DNA of 64,000 nt from Nannocystis exedens (GCF_002343915.1 NZ_NETK01000001.1:10812001-10876000), one strand, 5' to 3'. Shown: positions 8,494 through 17,975, counted from the first letter of the stretch. Notes: a model not told the origin generated them from the sequence alone. Numbers and translations: made by a program.

Positions 8494-9369
8494 GTGGTGC
8501 CGATGCGCTCGCGGTTCCGCTGTCCTCGCTGCGGGGAGGCGCTGACGCCGTGGTCGCGCGAGCTCGAGCTGGCGGAGGCGCTGAACCCGTTCGAGAGCCA
8601 GACGTGGCTGCTGCCGTCGCAGTGGTTCGTGCGCCGGGATCACCCGCGGCTGCGTGATTCGTACCTGGGGGGCCATCCCGCGAGCTACCCGTGGCTGTTC
8701 GCGCCGCTGACGCGCTGGTGGCTGCGAGTGCATCCCGACCCGCGACGCACGGCGGGCTGCTGCGGCCTGGCCTGCTGCGGCGCCGACCTGCCCAACCTGG
8801 TGTGCGCGTGCGGGCTCGAGATCGGGCTCGGCTATCGCGACTGCGCGGGGCCCCACTGGTTCGCGCTGCACGAGACGGTGGTGCACGAGCAGGCGGTCGA
8901 CCCGACGCCGCCGCGGTCGATCGCGGGCCGGCTGGCCCGGCTACGGCAGCGCGTGGGGCGGCCGATCGCGCGCCCGGGGTACGACCCCGGCGGCCGGAAC
9001 GCGTGGCACCGCGAGCGAACGACGTGGAACGAGGCGCTGCGGCTGCGGGCGGTGACGATCGACTGCGGCGGCGGGAGCGAGGACCCTGCGCTCGTGATCG
9101 AGTCGCCGCAGCTGCCGGCGGGGGCGCAATTGGTGGTTCCGCTGCCGTGGTGCCAGCTGGTGCGCCTGGTGGTGCTGGGCGAGCAGCCGTGGGCGGAGTC
9201 GGAGTCGCCGCTGACGTGGATGAGCGGGGCGCGCGAGGGGCCGCGCGTGTGCGTGTCGCGGTACAGGCGACGGGTGCTGCTGACGGCGTGGGGGCCGGGC
9301 CAGGCGTCGTGGGCGGTGACGATCGAGGTGCGCGCGTGGGCCGAGGCGTGGGCGGGGCTGCGCGGCTGA
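8494..9369 (+). CDS. Hypothetical protein with N-terminal zinc-ribbon-like motif
   Basis: 291 residues from GTG 8494; an in-frame ATG at 8503 is an alternative start. The N-terminus RFRCPRCGEALTPWSRE looks like half of a zinc ribbon (CPxCG), and a second cysteine cluster reads GCCGLACCGADLPNLVCACG around residues 88-107. Together these could bind one or two metal ions. The C-terminal 120 residues are hydrophobic strands rich in Val and Trp. No catalytic motif was recognised. It stands alone, with repeat DNA on both sides, and its role is unknown. Confidence 0.7.
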   Translation: MVPMRSRFRCPRCGEALTPWSRELELAEALNPFESQTWLLPSQWFVRRDHPRLRDSYLGGHPASYPWLFAPLTRWWLRVHPDPRRTAGCCGLACCGADLPNLVCACGLEIGLGYRDCAGPHWFALHETVVHEQAVDPTPPRSIAGRLARLRQRVGRPIARPGYDPGGRNAWHRERTTWNEALRLRAVTIDCGGGSEDPALVIESPQLPAGAQLVVPLPWCQLVRLVVLGEQPWAESESPLTWMSGAREGPRVCVSRYRRRVLLTAWGPGQASWAVTIEVRAWAEAWAGLRG

Positions 9370-9451
9370 GCGTCCGAGGGATGGCCGAGGGGGCAGTCCC
9401 TCGCCGACCGTGGTGGACATGTCCCCGGAGACACATCACTCGCACCCCCCC

Positions 9452-9675
9452 GTCCAGGTGAAGGTGAAGCGAGGCGGACGTCGCAGGCGAGCTGGGCGGA
9501 GCGACTCGACGTGCTCGGCGCCCGGGCTCGTGCAGGGGAAGCGATGTGGAGCGGGCGCGGCGAGCGACCTGGGCGCGGCGATTCGGCGGGCTGGAGCCTC
9601 GTGCAGGTGAAGGCGGTGCGGAGCGGGCCGGGCCGGGCGACTCGGGCGCTGCGATTCGGCGGGCGCTCGCGCGGG
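9452..9675. repeat. Three degenerate 71-78 bp tandem repeats
   Basis: Units begin at 9452, 9530 and 9601, each starting GTSCAGGKGAAG and containing GGAGCG and GCGAYTCGGCG later in the unit. Similarity is partial, as in an old tandem duplication under decay. No gene overlaps them. Confidence 0.6.
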
Positions 9676-9711
9676 CTCAACCGAGGCGCGGAGGAGCGGA
9701 TGTCTCTCGGG

Positions 9712-10278
9712 TCATGTGGCTGCGAGGGCGGCGACGTCGCGGACGACGGCCTGGAGCTGCGGGAGGGAGCCGCGGAAGGGGATGCCGTGGAACAGGGCGT
9801 TGATGCCGGTGCCGGCCTGGACCTGGACCTTGACGCAGAGGGGGTGACCGCTGAGGGCGGCGAGGCGGGCGGTGAAGTCGGGGCGGGCGAAGTCGGTGAG
9901 GTCGGCGTCGCGTGGGGCGTCGATCCGGCGGGCGTCGAAGATCGGGTCGGGGCCGCGCCGGCCGCCGCCGCCGAACCACCGGGCCGCCTTGTCGAGGAAG
10001 CCGCGGGCGCGGCACTCGCCCTCGAATTTGAGGTGGTTGCCGGCGACGAACACCTCGAGGAGGTTGGGGATGTAATAGTAGCCGCGGGTGGCGACGAAGT
10101 AGTGCGAGTGATACGAGACGACCACGGGCCGGCCGTCGAGCTTGCCGCGGACGTGGACGACCTGGCACTGGATCGTGCGGTTGTTCGGTAGCTCGATCTG
10201 CGACAGGTCTTCGTCGATGTGATCGTCGCTCAAGGTGCGGCTGAATTCGTAAAGCGTCTCGTAGACACGCCCGCTCAT
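9712..10278 (-). CDS. Hypothetical cytosolic protein
   Basis: 188 residues from ATG 10278 (MSGRVYETLYEFSRTLSDDH). There is no signal peptide or membrane segment. The middle reads VVVSYHSHYFVATRGYYYIPNL, a beta-rich stretch, and a Gly-rich loop WFGGGGRRG follows. I do not recognise the family. Codon bias and the clean ATG support a real gene. It is on the same strand as the LRR lipoprotein, whose stop is 31 bases upstream, so they may be co-transcribed. Confidence 0.7.
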   Translation of the reverse strand: MSGRVYETLYEFSRTLSDDHIDEDLSQIELPNNRTIQCQVVHVRGKLDGRPVVVSYHSHYFVATRGYYYIPNLLEVFVAGNHLKFEGECRARGFLDKAARWFGGGGRRGPDPIFDARRIDAPRDADLTDFARPDFTARLAALSGHPLCVKVQVQAGTGINALFHGIPFRGSLPQLQAVVRDVAALAAT

Positions 10279-10309
10279 CGTCGCAGCGTATCGGCAGGCG
10301 GCGCGGCTG

Positions 10310-12040
10310 TCACGGGCACGCGAGGTCGAGGAGCGCGGGGACGGGCTCCTCGACGTGATCGAGCACGGCGACGACGGCCTCGAGGTCGAGCTGGGGGCTG
10401 CAGTGGACCTCGAAGATGCCTCCGACCCGCGTCAAGGCGCCGTCCGGGCCGCCGAGACCGGTGAGGTCGGCCAGCGCCGGGTTCTCCTGCAGGACGAGGC
10501 TGCCCTCGACGCTGTGCAGGGCGGCGAAGGCGTCGAGGGCGGCGAGGACGGGGTTGCAGGCGATCGCGAGGGTGCCGTCGACCCGCTCGAGCGCGGAGAG
10601 GCCGGTGAGGGCCTCGAGGTTGCCGTTGCCGCCCGGCGTGTCGGCGCCGGTGCAGGCGAGGTCGAGGTCGCGGACGCGCCGGTGGCCGACGACGAGGTCG
10701 CCGACGACGTGGCGCAGCGCCTCGAGGCCGGTGAGGTCGTGCAGGCGATTGTTCTGCACGACGCTGAGGCCGCCGGGGAGGGCCGCGAGGCCGGCGGGGT
10801 AGCCGGTCAGGCGCTCGAGGCCCTGGTTGGCGGCGACGACGAAGCTCAGGCCCTGGCGATCGACGCCGAGCTGCAAGTCGTCGGGGAGCCCGGCGAGGTC
10901 GAGGAGGGCGTGGTTTTCGCCGATCTCGAGGCTGCCGCCGAGCTTGTGCAGGTGTCCGAAGAGCCCGGAAAGATCGACCAGGTCGGGGTTGCCGACGATC
11001 CGCACGCTGCCGGCCAGGGCGGTGATGTCGGCGGGCAGGCCGGTGAGGTCGAGCAGACCGGCGTTGCCCAGCACGCGCAGGCTGTCGCCGCTCTCGCTGT
11101 CGACCCCGAGCTGGAGCCCGGGGGGCAGGCCGGACAGATCGACGAGGCGATCGTCGTCGCGGATCTCGAGCAGGCCGGCGACCTGCAGGCCCTCGGGCAG
11201 GCCGGACAGGTCGCGCAGGGCGGGGTTGCTGCTGATCTCGAGGTTGCCGCCGACGGCGACGAGCGCGGCGGGGACGCCGGTGAGCTGCTCGAGGGCCTCG
11301 TTGGCGCGGATCTCCAGCGGGCCGTCGACGCGGGCGAGGCCCGGCGGGAGGCCGGTGAGGTCGCGCAGGCCGTGGTTCTCGGCGAGGACGAGGCCGCCGT
11401 CGCCGATGGCGGTCAGGCCCGCGGGCAGGCCCGCGAGCGAGTCGAGCGCGGGGTTGCCGGCGACCCGCAGGCCGCGGACCCGCGTGAGCCGGGGCGGCAG
11501 CGCGGTCAGGCTGGCGAGGCGCTCGTTGCCGACGATCTCGAGGTCGCCGCGCAGCTCGGTGCCGCCGTCGGGCAGGCCGGCGAGGTCCACCAGGGCGTCG
11601 TTGTCCTCGATGACGATGCTGGACTCGTCGACGGCGACGCCGAGCGCGGCGTCGGCCGGCAAGCCGGTCAGGGTCTCGAGCCCGGGGTTGCGGGCGACGA
11701 CCAGGCCGCCGCCGATCGCCCGCACGCGCCCGAGGCCGCTCAGATCGACGAGATCGGGGTTGTCGGTGATCTCGACCGACTGCGTCACCCCGCACAGACA
11801 GGGCAGCTGCAGGTGCTGGATCCGCGTGTCGTGGACGATCAAGGCGTCGACCTCGACGCCGAGGGTGTAGGCGCTGCAGAACGAGTTCATGGTGGCGCCG
11901 GCGCCGTCGCCCGAGAGCTCGAGGGCCCCGGCGGCGACGGGGGCCTGGCAGTCGAAGGCGGGCTCGCAGGCGCTGGCGAGGGCGGCCAGGGCCGCGAGCG
12001 CGGCGCAGGCGGGGACGAGCGAGCGGCCGGGGCGGCTCAT
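10310..12040 (-). CDS. Leucine-rich-repeat-like lipoprotein
   Basis: 576 residues. Signal peptide with lipobox ending ALASAC (Cys25), then about 20 units of 20-25 residues built around NPxLxDLxGLP, for example NPGLETLTGLPADAALG and NPDLVDLSGLFGH. The pattern resembles receptor-L or LRR solenoids in which each unit has an L-x-I-x-x-N strand. It is probably an extracellular or outer-leaflet binding protein, by analogy with other LRR lipoproteins. Several units carry Glu/Asp-rich insertions (VDSESGDSL). It ends DLACP. The 14-nt repeat array lies just upstream, at the end of the next leftward gene. Confidence 0.85.
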   Translation of the reverse strand: MSRPGRSLVPACAALAALAALASACEPAFDCQAPVAAGALELSGDGAGATMNSFCSAYTLGVEVDALIVHDTRIQHLQLPCLCGVTQSVEITDNPDLVDLSGLGRVRAIGGGLVVARNPGLETLTGLPADAALGVAVDESSIVIEDNDALVDLAGLPDGGTELRGDLEIVGNERLASLTALPPRLTRVRGLRVAGNPALDSLAGLPAGLTAIGDGGLVLAENHGLRDLTGLPPGLARVDGPLEIRANEALEQLTGVPAALVAVGGNLEISSNPALRDLSGLPEGLQVAGLLEIRDDDRLVDLSGLPPGLQLGVDSESGDSLRVLGNAGLLDLTGLPADITALAGSVRIVGNPDLVDLSGLFGHLHKLGGSLEIGENHALLDLAGLPDDLQLGVDRQGLSFVVAANQGLERLTGYPAGLAALPGGLSVVQNNRLHDLTGLEALRHVVGDLVVGHRRVRDLDLACTGADTPGGNGNLEALTGLSALERVDGTLAIACNPVLAALDAFAALHSVEGSLVLQENPALADLTGLGGPDGALTRVGGIFEVHCSPQLDLEAVVAVLDHVEEPVPALLDLACP

Positions 12041-12076
12041 GGGGCCTCGCAGGCGCGCGTGGGCGCGGGTCGGGCG

Positions 12077-12196
12077 AGCATGGCGGAGGGGACATGCTCG
12101 GAGGGCCAGGTCGGCAGGGGCATGCCGTCAGGGCCAGGTGCGAACGCGCAGGTCGAGAAGGACATGGCTTTCTCGCCATGTTCTTCGGGGCAGGCG
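12077..12196. repeat. 14-nt phased CATG/CAGG array (array 3), nine units in phase
   Basis: Cores start at 12079, 12093, 12107, 12121, 12135, 12149, 12163, 12177 and 12191, all exactly 14 nt apart. Six are CATG or near it and several are CAGG; a further CATG at 12214 is out of phase. The five spacer bases are unrelated between units. This is one of the clearest arrays for period and it lies between two leftward genes. Confidence 0.95.
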
Positions 12197-12221
12197 CGGT
12201 GGCGGGGCGTGGGCATGCCGT

Positions 12222-14159
12222 TCAGCTCGGGCGGACGCGGACGGTGAAGCGGACGCCGGCCTGCTGCTCGCGCAGGCGGAAGCCGCGGGCCTCGTCCTCG
12301 ACGCAGGTCTTGAGGGCGGCCAGGCGCGGCGGGGGGACGCGGGTCTTCGGCGGCCTGGGCTCGACGCCGGCGAGGCGGCCCTCCTCGAAGCGGAGCTCGA
12401 CGTCGACGAACTCGCCCGGGCGCAGGGGGGTCTCGAGCTCGGGCAGGCAGCGGACGAAGCCGAGAGCGAGCGCCTCGGCGCGCTTGTGGTCGCCCTCGGG
12501 CAGGAGCGGCTCCGCCGGGGCGCCGGGCGGCGGGGCCGGGAGGACCAGGCCGGCGCTGGCGGTGCGGGTGAACAGGCCGGCGCGGACGTCGAGCCTGCGG
12601 CGCGCCTCGGCCAGCGACTTCTCGGGCAGGTCGGCGGGCGGCGGGGCGGCGGCCGGGGTCCAGGCGACGACGTCGAAGCGCCGCTGCGGGCCGCCGACCA
12701 GCGCGCGCAGCAGGTCCTGCAGCTGCTGGTAGAGCACGTCGTCGCCGAGGGTGAGGGTGACCATGCGCTCGCGCGGGTAGGCGCGGTCGAGGCGGGCGAG
12801 CTGGGCGTCGAGGTCGGAGGGGCCGGGCAAAAGGTCGAGCCAGCCGCCGTCGACGGCCACCCGCGGGCCGCGGCCGCCGAGGTGGACGCGCACCCGCGCG
12901 CGCGACAGGACCTGCGCGGCCGGACCCTGGTCGCTGGGCCGCACGACCTCGAGCGGGAGGGCGGCGATGATGTCGCCTGTCCCTTCGGGCAGCCTCGGCT
13001 CGCGCACGGCCGACTCGATGCGGGCGACGCGGGCGTCGAGCAGGGTGCGGAGGATCGAGTTCAGCGCCGGCGAGGGCAACAGCGGCGGGGCGACCAGGAG
13101 CACCGCGCCGCGGCCGTCGCGGGCCAGGGCGGCCTCGACGGCGCGCACGAGCTCGGGCGCGCCGCGGGTGCTGCGGCGCGCGCCGGGGCGGCCGAGGTCG
13201 ACCGTGACGTCCTCCCCGGCGATGCCGACGACCGGGGCCAGGCTGTCCTTGCGGCCGGTCCCCGCGGGCACGCGCTGGAGGTCCCACGCGGGGTCGCGGG
13301 CGGCCGGGAGGGCGGCGAGGAAGGTGTCCTGAAGGACAGCATCGCCGCGGTCGCGGCGGGCCAGCACGCCGCGCCAGCGCGGGAGGGCGGCGAGGGCGTC
13401 GCGCTCGGCGGTGAGCAGGCCCCACAGCTCGGCCGGCGGCGGCCACGGGGCCTGGGCGTGGACGGCCCGATCGTCGAGCCAGGCGGCGAGGCTGTCCTCG
13501 CGGACATAGAGGCCGTGGACGGCGACCTCGAGCCGGCGCTCGGGCGCGGCCGCGGCGGCGCCGGCCAAACAGCCGCGCACGTGGTCGTAGAGGCGCCAGC
13601 GGGCGTTGTCGGCGGCGCGCGGGTGGCCGTCCTCGGCGATGTTGCGGTAGGCCGCGACCCGCACCGAGAGGTCCTCGCTGCCGGCGACGAGCCCGAGGTC
13701 GGCGGACAGCAAGGTGATCGCGCCGGCCAAGAACCCGCGCGCGTCGTCGTCGAGGTCGGGCTTGAGATCGAGGGCCAGCGCCTCGGTGAGCAGCCGCGTC
13801 TCGGCCTCGCGGGTGGCCTCGGGGCCGCGACCTCTGGCGGCGCCGCCGAGGGCGGTCCACAGGGCCTCGCGCGCGCCCTCGTCGCCGGTGAAGCGGGCGG
13901 CGTCGAGGAGGTCGAGCAGGCGATCGAGGCGCGCCGCCGCGGCCCGCGAGGAGGCGTTCGCCGGCGGGATCTCGGCCGGCTGCAGCGGGTCGGCGTCGAT
14001 CCACGCGACCGGGCCGCTGTCGCCCGGGGCGGTGGTCTGCTGCGGCCGGCAGGCGAACAGCGCGAGGCCGAGGCCGAGGACGCCGAGGCGGGTCGCGCGC
14101 CGCAGCGAGGGAGTGTTCGATCGTGTCGACGAGGCGGCGGCGCCGGAGGACGCGAGCAT
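12222..14159 (-). CDS. Lipoprotein with two ExbD/TolR-like segments
   Basis: 645 residues from ATG 14159. The signal peptide LGVLGLGLALFAC sits after a 25-residue basic leader. An N-terminal helical region contains a HEAT-like stretch (SVRVAAYRNIAEDGHPRAADN). Two later stretches resemble the periplasmic fold of ExbD/TolR: one from GEDVTVDLGRPGARRS to RIESAVREPRLP and one from RVRVHLGGRGPRVAVDGG to RRFDVVAWTP. The C-terminus (LAALKTCVEDEARGFRL) resembles the C-terminal module of AgmX/TonB-like myxobacterial proteins. It is possibly a motor- or energy-transduction-linked lipoprotein. The start has no clear ribosome site, and an ATG at 14337 would add 59 residues. Confidence 0.7.
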   Translation of the reverse strand: MLASSGAAASSTRSNTPSLRRATRLGVLGLGLALFACRPQQTTAPGDSGPVAWIDADPLQPAEIPPANASSRAAAARLDRLLDLLDAARFTGDEGAREALWTALGGAARGRGPEATREAETRLLTEALALDLKPDLDDDARGFLAGAITLLSADLGLVAGSEDLSVRVAAYRNIAEDGHPRAADNARWRLYDHVRGCLAGAAAAAPERRLEVAVHGLYVREDSLAAWLDDRAVHAQAPWPPPAELWGLLTAERDALAALPRWRGVLARRDRGDAVLQDTFLAALPAARDPAWDLQRVPAGTGRKDSLAPVVGIAGEDVTVDLGRPGARRSTRGAPELVRAVEAALARDGRGAVLLVAPPLLPSPALNSILRTLLDARVARIESAVREPRLPEGTGDIIAALPLEVVRPSDQGPAAQVLSRARVRVHLGGRGPRVAVDGGWLDLLPGPSDLDAQLARLDRAYPRERMVTLTLGDDVLYQQLQDLLRALVGGPQRRFDVVAWTPAAAPPPADLPEKSLAEARRRLDVRAGLFTRTASAGLVLPAPPPGAPAEPLLPEGDHKRAEALALGFVRCLPELETPLRPGEFVDVELRFEEGRLAGVEPRPPKTRVPPPRLAALKTCVEDEARGFRLREQQAGVRFTVRVRPS

Positions 14160-14532
14160 GGCGGAGCGGGAGGACGCAGCCGCGGGCGCGGCCGAACGCC
14201 GGGCCTCGGGGCCTGCGAGCGGAGCCGCGGGCGCGGAGGACGAGGCCGCGGGGCGCGAGACCGAGGTCGCGGCGGCGGGGGCATCGGCGGCCGCGTGCGC
14301 GGCGGCGCAGTCACGCGAAGATGAAGTCGCGGTCATGGTCGCGGGGATCGCAGGGAGCGGCGCGCGAGCTCCGGTCCCGCCCGCGCGCGCAGGTCCGACG
14401 GCGGAGGGGTCCGTGCGCGCGGCGCCGGGTCGCTGCGCGCCCGACGAGGCGGCGGCAGAGCTGGGGATCGGCGCGGCGGACCTGGGTCGTGCGAGACGGG
14501 AGCGCGGCAAGGGTGGCCCCTGAGGCGAGGAG
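14160..14532. other. Divergent promoter region, low-complexity
   Basis: Between the leftward lipoprotein and the rightward barrel gene. The leftward frame stays open and would encode an Ala/Ser-rich extension, so part of this gap may be coding. No defined promoter boxes were seen. Confidence 0.4.
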
Positions 14533-16104
14533 GTGGCGACGGCGATCGGCCGAGACCGAGGGCCGGCGGATGGCTTAGCATACGAGCGATTGCTGCGGGC
14601 AGGGGGATCGATCGCGCACAGGGTCGCCGGCGCGCCGGGCCGCGCGTGGAGACGGGCCGCTCCGCTCGCGCTGGCCGCGGTGATCGCAGCGGCGCCCGAC
14701 GAGGCCGCGGCGACCGAGGTGCGCGCGGTCGCCCGCACGCTCGGCGAAGGGTACATGGTCCAAGTGCCAGGTCCCGAAGGACAGCTGCTGTCGCGGCGCC
14801 GGCTGGTCCAGTACGTCAACCTCGGGGTCTACGAGCTGCTGCCGCCGCGCGCGGCCGACGAGAAGCGGCGCGCGTGGGAGGACGGGCAGCTGCGGATCGT
14901 GACGTCGATGCGGCTGCGCCACGACTTCGGCAGCTACGTGCGCCCGGGCGACGACCGGGCGGCGCGGCTGGTCAACGCGATCGACGGGCGCCAGATCGAC
15001 GTGATGTTCGCGTACCTCGAGGGCGAGAACCTCGGCAACCGGGTCGACTTCAAGCTCGGGCGCCAGTTCGAGTTCAGCGGGCTCGACTGGTACGCGTTCG
15101 ACGGCGGGTGGGCGCGGGTGCGGATCCCGGCCCACCTCGCGCTCGAGGCGTTCGGCGGCCTGCAGGTCGACGGCACCGCGGTGTTCGGCCTGCCGACGTT
15201 CGAGCTCGACGGGACCCAGGGCACCGCGGCCGACCGCGCGTTCTCGCCGATGTTCGGCGCCGGCGTGTCGCTGTGGGGGCTCAAGTGGATCGACGCGCGC
15301 GTGGCCTACCGGCGCACGTTCTCGCCCGCGGGGGTCAACCGCAAGATCGTCGACGACGACGGCAGCCTCGGCCTGCCGTCGGGGGTCGATCAGGAGGTCG
15401 TCAGCGCCAGCTTCGCCGGCAACTTCGCCGGCGGGCGGGTCAGCCCGTACGGCGCGCTGCGCATGAACCTCGGGACAGGTCGCCTCGACGACGTGACCGC
15501 GGGCCTGCAGCTGGCGTTCACGCCGCAGCACCTGCTGCGCGCGCTGTACATCCGCACGCTGCCGATCTTCGACCTCGACTCGATCTTCAACGTGTTCGCG
15601 CTGACGCCGTTCGAGGACGCGCGGCTGGTGTTCGAGGCGCGGCCGATGCCGCGGATCTCGCTGCAGGCGCGCGGGCAGATGCGGTTCTTCCGCGGCGAGA
15701 CGACGGGCGCGCTCGGGACGTCGCCGGCGAAGTCGCTGCAGATCGGGGCCGGCGGCGGGGCCTCGGCGGCGTACCGCGGGCGCCGCTTCTCGGGCCGCCT
15801 CGACGGCTTCGGCCTCGGCGGCGAGGGCGGGACGCGCGCCGGCGGCAGCCTCGACACGCGGACGATGGTGTGGTGGGACCGCCTGGCCCTCGACGCCCGC
15901 ATCTACGGCGTGTACTACCGCGACGAGGTGACCGAGGCGCGGCGCGGCTACAGCGTGGCGCTGCAGCTCGGGCTCAACGCCCAGCTGTGGCGCGGCATCC
16001 ACGTCGCGGTGCTCGGTGAGGAGATGTTCACGACCTTCTATTCGCAGGCCTTCCGGCTGTTCGGCGCGCTGACGGCCGACTGGTCGATCCGGGTGCGGAG
16101 GTGA
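14533..16104 (+). CDS. Outer-membrane beta-barrel paired with a multihaem cytochrome
   Basis: 523 residues from GTG 14533, which is preceded by GAGGCGAGGAG. A hydrophobic signal segment PLALAAVIAAAPDEAAA precedes the mature part. The rest alternates polar and aromatic residues in barrel style (VDFKLGRQFEFSGLDWYAFD, VAYRRTFSPAG) and ends SIRVRR. It overlaps the cytochrome gene's alternative GTG start and is five bases from its ATG, so the two are translationally coupled. By analogy with MtrB/PioB-type systems, the barrel could sheath or dock the cytochrome to move electrons across the outer membrane. Family membership was not tested, so the electron-conduit role is inference from gene order. 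Confidence 0.7.
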   Translation: MATAIGRDRGPADGLAYERLLRAGGSIAHRVAGAPGRAWRRAAPLALAAVIAAAPDEAAATEVRAVARTLGEGYMVQVPGPEGQLLSRRRLVQYVNLGVYELLPPRAADEKRRAWEDGQLRIVTSMRLRHDFGSYVRPGDDRAARLVNAIDGRQIDVMFAYLEGENLGNRVDFKLGRQFEFSGLDWYAFDGGWARVRIPAHLALEAFGGLQVDGTAVFGLPTFELDGTQGTAADRAFSPMFGAGVSLWGLKWIDARVAYRRTFSPAGVNRKIVDDDGSLGLPSGVDQEVVSASFAGNFAGGRVSPYGALRMNLGTGRLDDVTAGLQLAFTPQHLLRALYIRTLPIFDLDSIFNVFALTPFEDARLVFEARPMPRISLQARGQMRFFRGETTGALGTSPAKSLQIGAGGGASAAYRGRRFSGRLDGFGLGGEGGTRAGGSLDTRTMVWWDRLALDARIYGVYYRDEVTEARRGYSVALQLGLNAQLWRGIHVAVLGEEMFTTFYSQAFRLFGALTADWSIRVRR

Positions 16105-16106
16105 GC

Positions 16107-17393
16107 ATGACGCGGCACACGAACACCACGCGGCGGGAGGGGCGAGGCCAGGGGCGGTCGGCGGCGATCGCCGCGGCGATCGCGGCGTCCATTTTGGGGC
16201 TGGCCTTCGGGACAGGTCTCTACGTGCAGGCGGGCGGCGGGCTCACGGTCGGCGAGATCCCGGCGACCGCCCCGGTGACGCACGGGCCGATGCGCGGCGG
16301 CAGCCCGGTGTACCCGGAGCAGGACATCCCGCTGCGCTTCAACCACGGGCAGCACCTCGGGCTCGGGCTGGCGTGCGCGCGCTGCCACACCAAGATCGGC
16401 GACAGCGACAAGGTCGCCGACTTCAACTTCCCGACCGGGGCGGTGTGCGACAGTTGCCACGGGCCGCAGCACCCGCGCCCGCCGACCGAGCCGGCCCGCT
16501 GCGGGCAGTGCCACACGCGGCTGTCCGAGGGGCGGGTGACGGCGACGCTGCGCGCGCCCAAGGCCAACCTCCACTTCTCGCACAAGAAGCACCTGGCGGC
16601 CGGGGCCAACTGTCAGTCGTGCCACGGGGACATGTCGAAGGTGCGGATGGCGACGGTGCTGCAGCTGCCGAGCGAGGCGACGTGCTTGAACTGCCACGAC
16701 GGGCGCAAGGCGAGCAGCCGCTGCGCGACGTGCCACCCGGCCGACAGCAACGGCAAGCTGGCGACCCGCAGCTTCAGCGACCGGGTGATGCCGGCGCTGG
16801 TGCCCCGCGGCAAGAGCTCCTGGGGCGCGGCGCACGACCTGGCGTTCGTCGAGGACCACCGCGGGATCGCCAAGGCCAACCCGGGCCTGTGCGCGCAGTG
16901 CCACACCGAGACGTTCTGCACCGACTGCCACGCCGGCGCGGTCCGGCCGATGCGGATCCACGCGGCCGACTACATGACGACGCACGCGCTCGACGCCCGC
17001 GCGAACACGCAGGACTGCCAGTCGTGCCACCGCATGCAGACCGACTGCCTGGCCTGCCACCAGCGGCTCGGCATGGGCGACGGGCCCGACGCGAAGTTCG
17101 GCGTCGGCTCGTCGCTGCGGTTCCACCCGGTCGGCTGGGAGGGCCCGCCCGACTCGCCGCAGAGCCACGCGTTCGCGGCCCAGCGCAACATCGCCACCTG
17201 CGCCAGCTGTCACACCGAGGACAGCTGCCTGGCCTGCCACGCGACCACCGGGGCCGCCATGCCGGGGCTGAACGTCAGCCCCCACGGGCCCGGGTTCGCG
17301 GCGTCGATGCGCTGCTCGGCGCTGGCGGCCAGGAACCACCGCGTGTGCCTGAAGTGCCACGAGCCCGGCGACCCGCGCAACGAGTGCCTGTGA
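16107..17393 (+). CDS. Thirteen-haem c-type cytochrome
   Basis: 428 residues. The ATG at 16107 was chosen over GTG 16101 because GGAGGTGA lies five bases upstream. A signal anchor (AAIAAAIAASILGLAFGTGL) is followed by 13 CxxCH haem-binding motifs: CARCH, CDSCH, CGQCH, CQSCH, CLNCH, CATCH, CAQCH, CTDCH, CQSCH, CLACH, CASCH, CLACH and CLKCH. Many distal His residues (FNHGQH, FSHKKH) could be axial ligands. The last motif lies 10 residues from the C-terminus. Likely a periplasmic or outer-membrane electron-transfer protein working with the barrel encoded just upstream. The end of the gene has been partly duplicated downstream. Confidence 0.92.
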   Translation: MTRHTNTTRREGRGQGRSAAIAAAIAASILGLAFGTGLYVQAGGGLTVGEIPATAPVTHGPMRGGSPVYPEQDIPLRFNHGQHLGLGLACARCHTKIGDSDKVADFNFPTGAVCDSCHGPQHPRPPTEPARCGQCHTRLSEGRVTATLRAPKANLHFSHKKHLAAGANCQSCHGDMSKVRMATVLQLPSEATCLNCHDGRKASSRCATCHPADSNGKLATRSFSDRVMPALVPRGKSSWGAAHDLAFVEDHRGIAKANPGLCAQCHTETFCTDCHAGAVRPMRIHAADYMTTHALDARANTQDCQSCHRMQTDCLACHQRLGMGDGPDAKFGVGSSLRFHPVGWEGPPDSPQSHAFAAQRNIATCASCHTEDSCLACHATTGAAMPGLNVSPHGPGFAASMRCSALAARNHRVCLKCHEPGDPRNECL

Positions 17394-17418
17394 GCGCGAT
17401 GCGGGGCGCGCCGCGCCG

Positions 17419-17475
17419 GTGTGCCTGAAGTGCCGCGGGCCGGGCGACCCGCGCCACGGGCGCCGTGAGGGGCGG
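17419..17475 (+). pseudogene. Decayed duplicate of the cytochrome 3' end
   Basis: The string GTGTGCCTGAAGTGC at 17343 recurs at 17419 (76 bp later), and similarity continues through the stop. The copy would encode CLKCRGPGDPRHGRR then stop, against CLKCHEPGDPRNECL in the gene. The haem His is replaced and there is no start codon, so it is non-functional. Confidence 0.8.
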
Positions 17476-17539
17476 AGCGACGCATGCCGGTGAGGGGGAT
17501 GGGCCGCGTGGACCGTGAGATCGGCGTGCGGGATGGGGG

Positions 17540-17690
17540 GCCGCGCCGCGAGGTCGCGTTCGGCGGGCACGCGCTGCCGCCCGCCGTGAGCGCGACCCGA
17601 TCGGCGGCGAGGGACCGCGCCGCGAGGTCGCGCCCGGCGAGCACGTGCTGCGGCCGCCGTGAGCGCGACGTCGATCGGCGGAGGGACGCG
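17540..17690. repeat. Two degenerate copies of an ~80-bp unit
   Basis: CCGCGCCGCGAGGTCGCG occurs near 17542 and again near 17619, followed in both by GGCGRGCACG, then GCCGTGAGCGCGAC and ATCGGCGG. No coding function is apparent. Confidence 0.6.
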
Positions 17691-17711
17691 CCGGTGGGGG
17701 TCGGAGCGAGG

Positions 17712-17800
17712 GGCATGTCGTGACGGACATCGCTCTTCAGGAATGTTCGTAAGGGCATGTTGTTTTGGACATGCGCAATCGAACATGACCCTTACAGCCA
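17712..17800. repeat. 14-nt phased GGACATGTC array (array 4)
   Basis: Cores at 17714, 17728, 17742, 17756, 17770 and 17784 are all 14 nt apart, with a degenerate unit at 17798. It sits in a convergent gap between the cytochrome region and the leftward phosphoesterase. Confidence 0.9.
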
Positions 17801-17975
17801 GACGGCCGGCCGCGCCGAGCTCGTCGGGGCGGTCGCCGCGGTTCTGGGGGCGCCGGGACCGAGCTGCCCGCTCGCGGGGACGCTCCGGCGCTCGACGGCG
17901 CCGGTGTCGAGGCGGGCGCAGGTGTGCAGCTGGCCGGCGGAGAGCCGGCGAGGGCGAGGGCCGCGGCCCCGCGGC

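Noticed and set aside
5102..9445. 1447-codon leftward open frame
   Set aside because: Shadow of the outer-membrane gene and the zinc-ribbon gene; its product is low complexity.
10355..12247. 630-codon rightward frame
   Set aside because: Shadow of the LRR-like lipoprotein, whose leftward product shows a lipobox and repeats.
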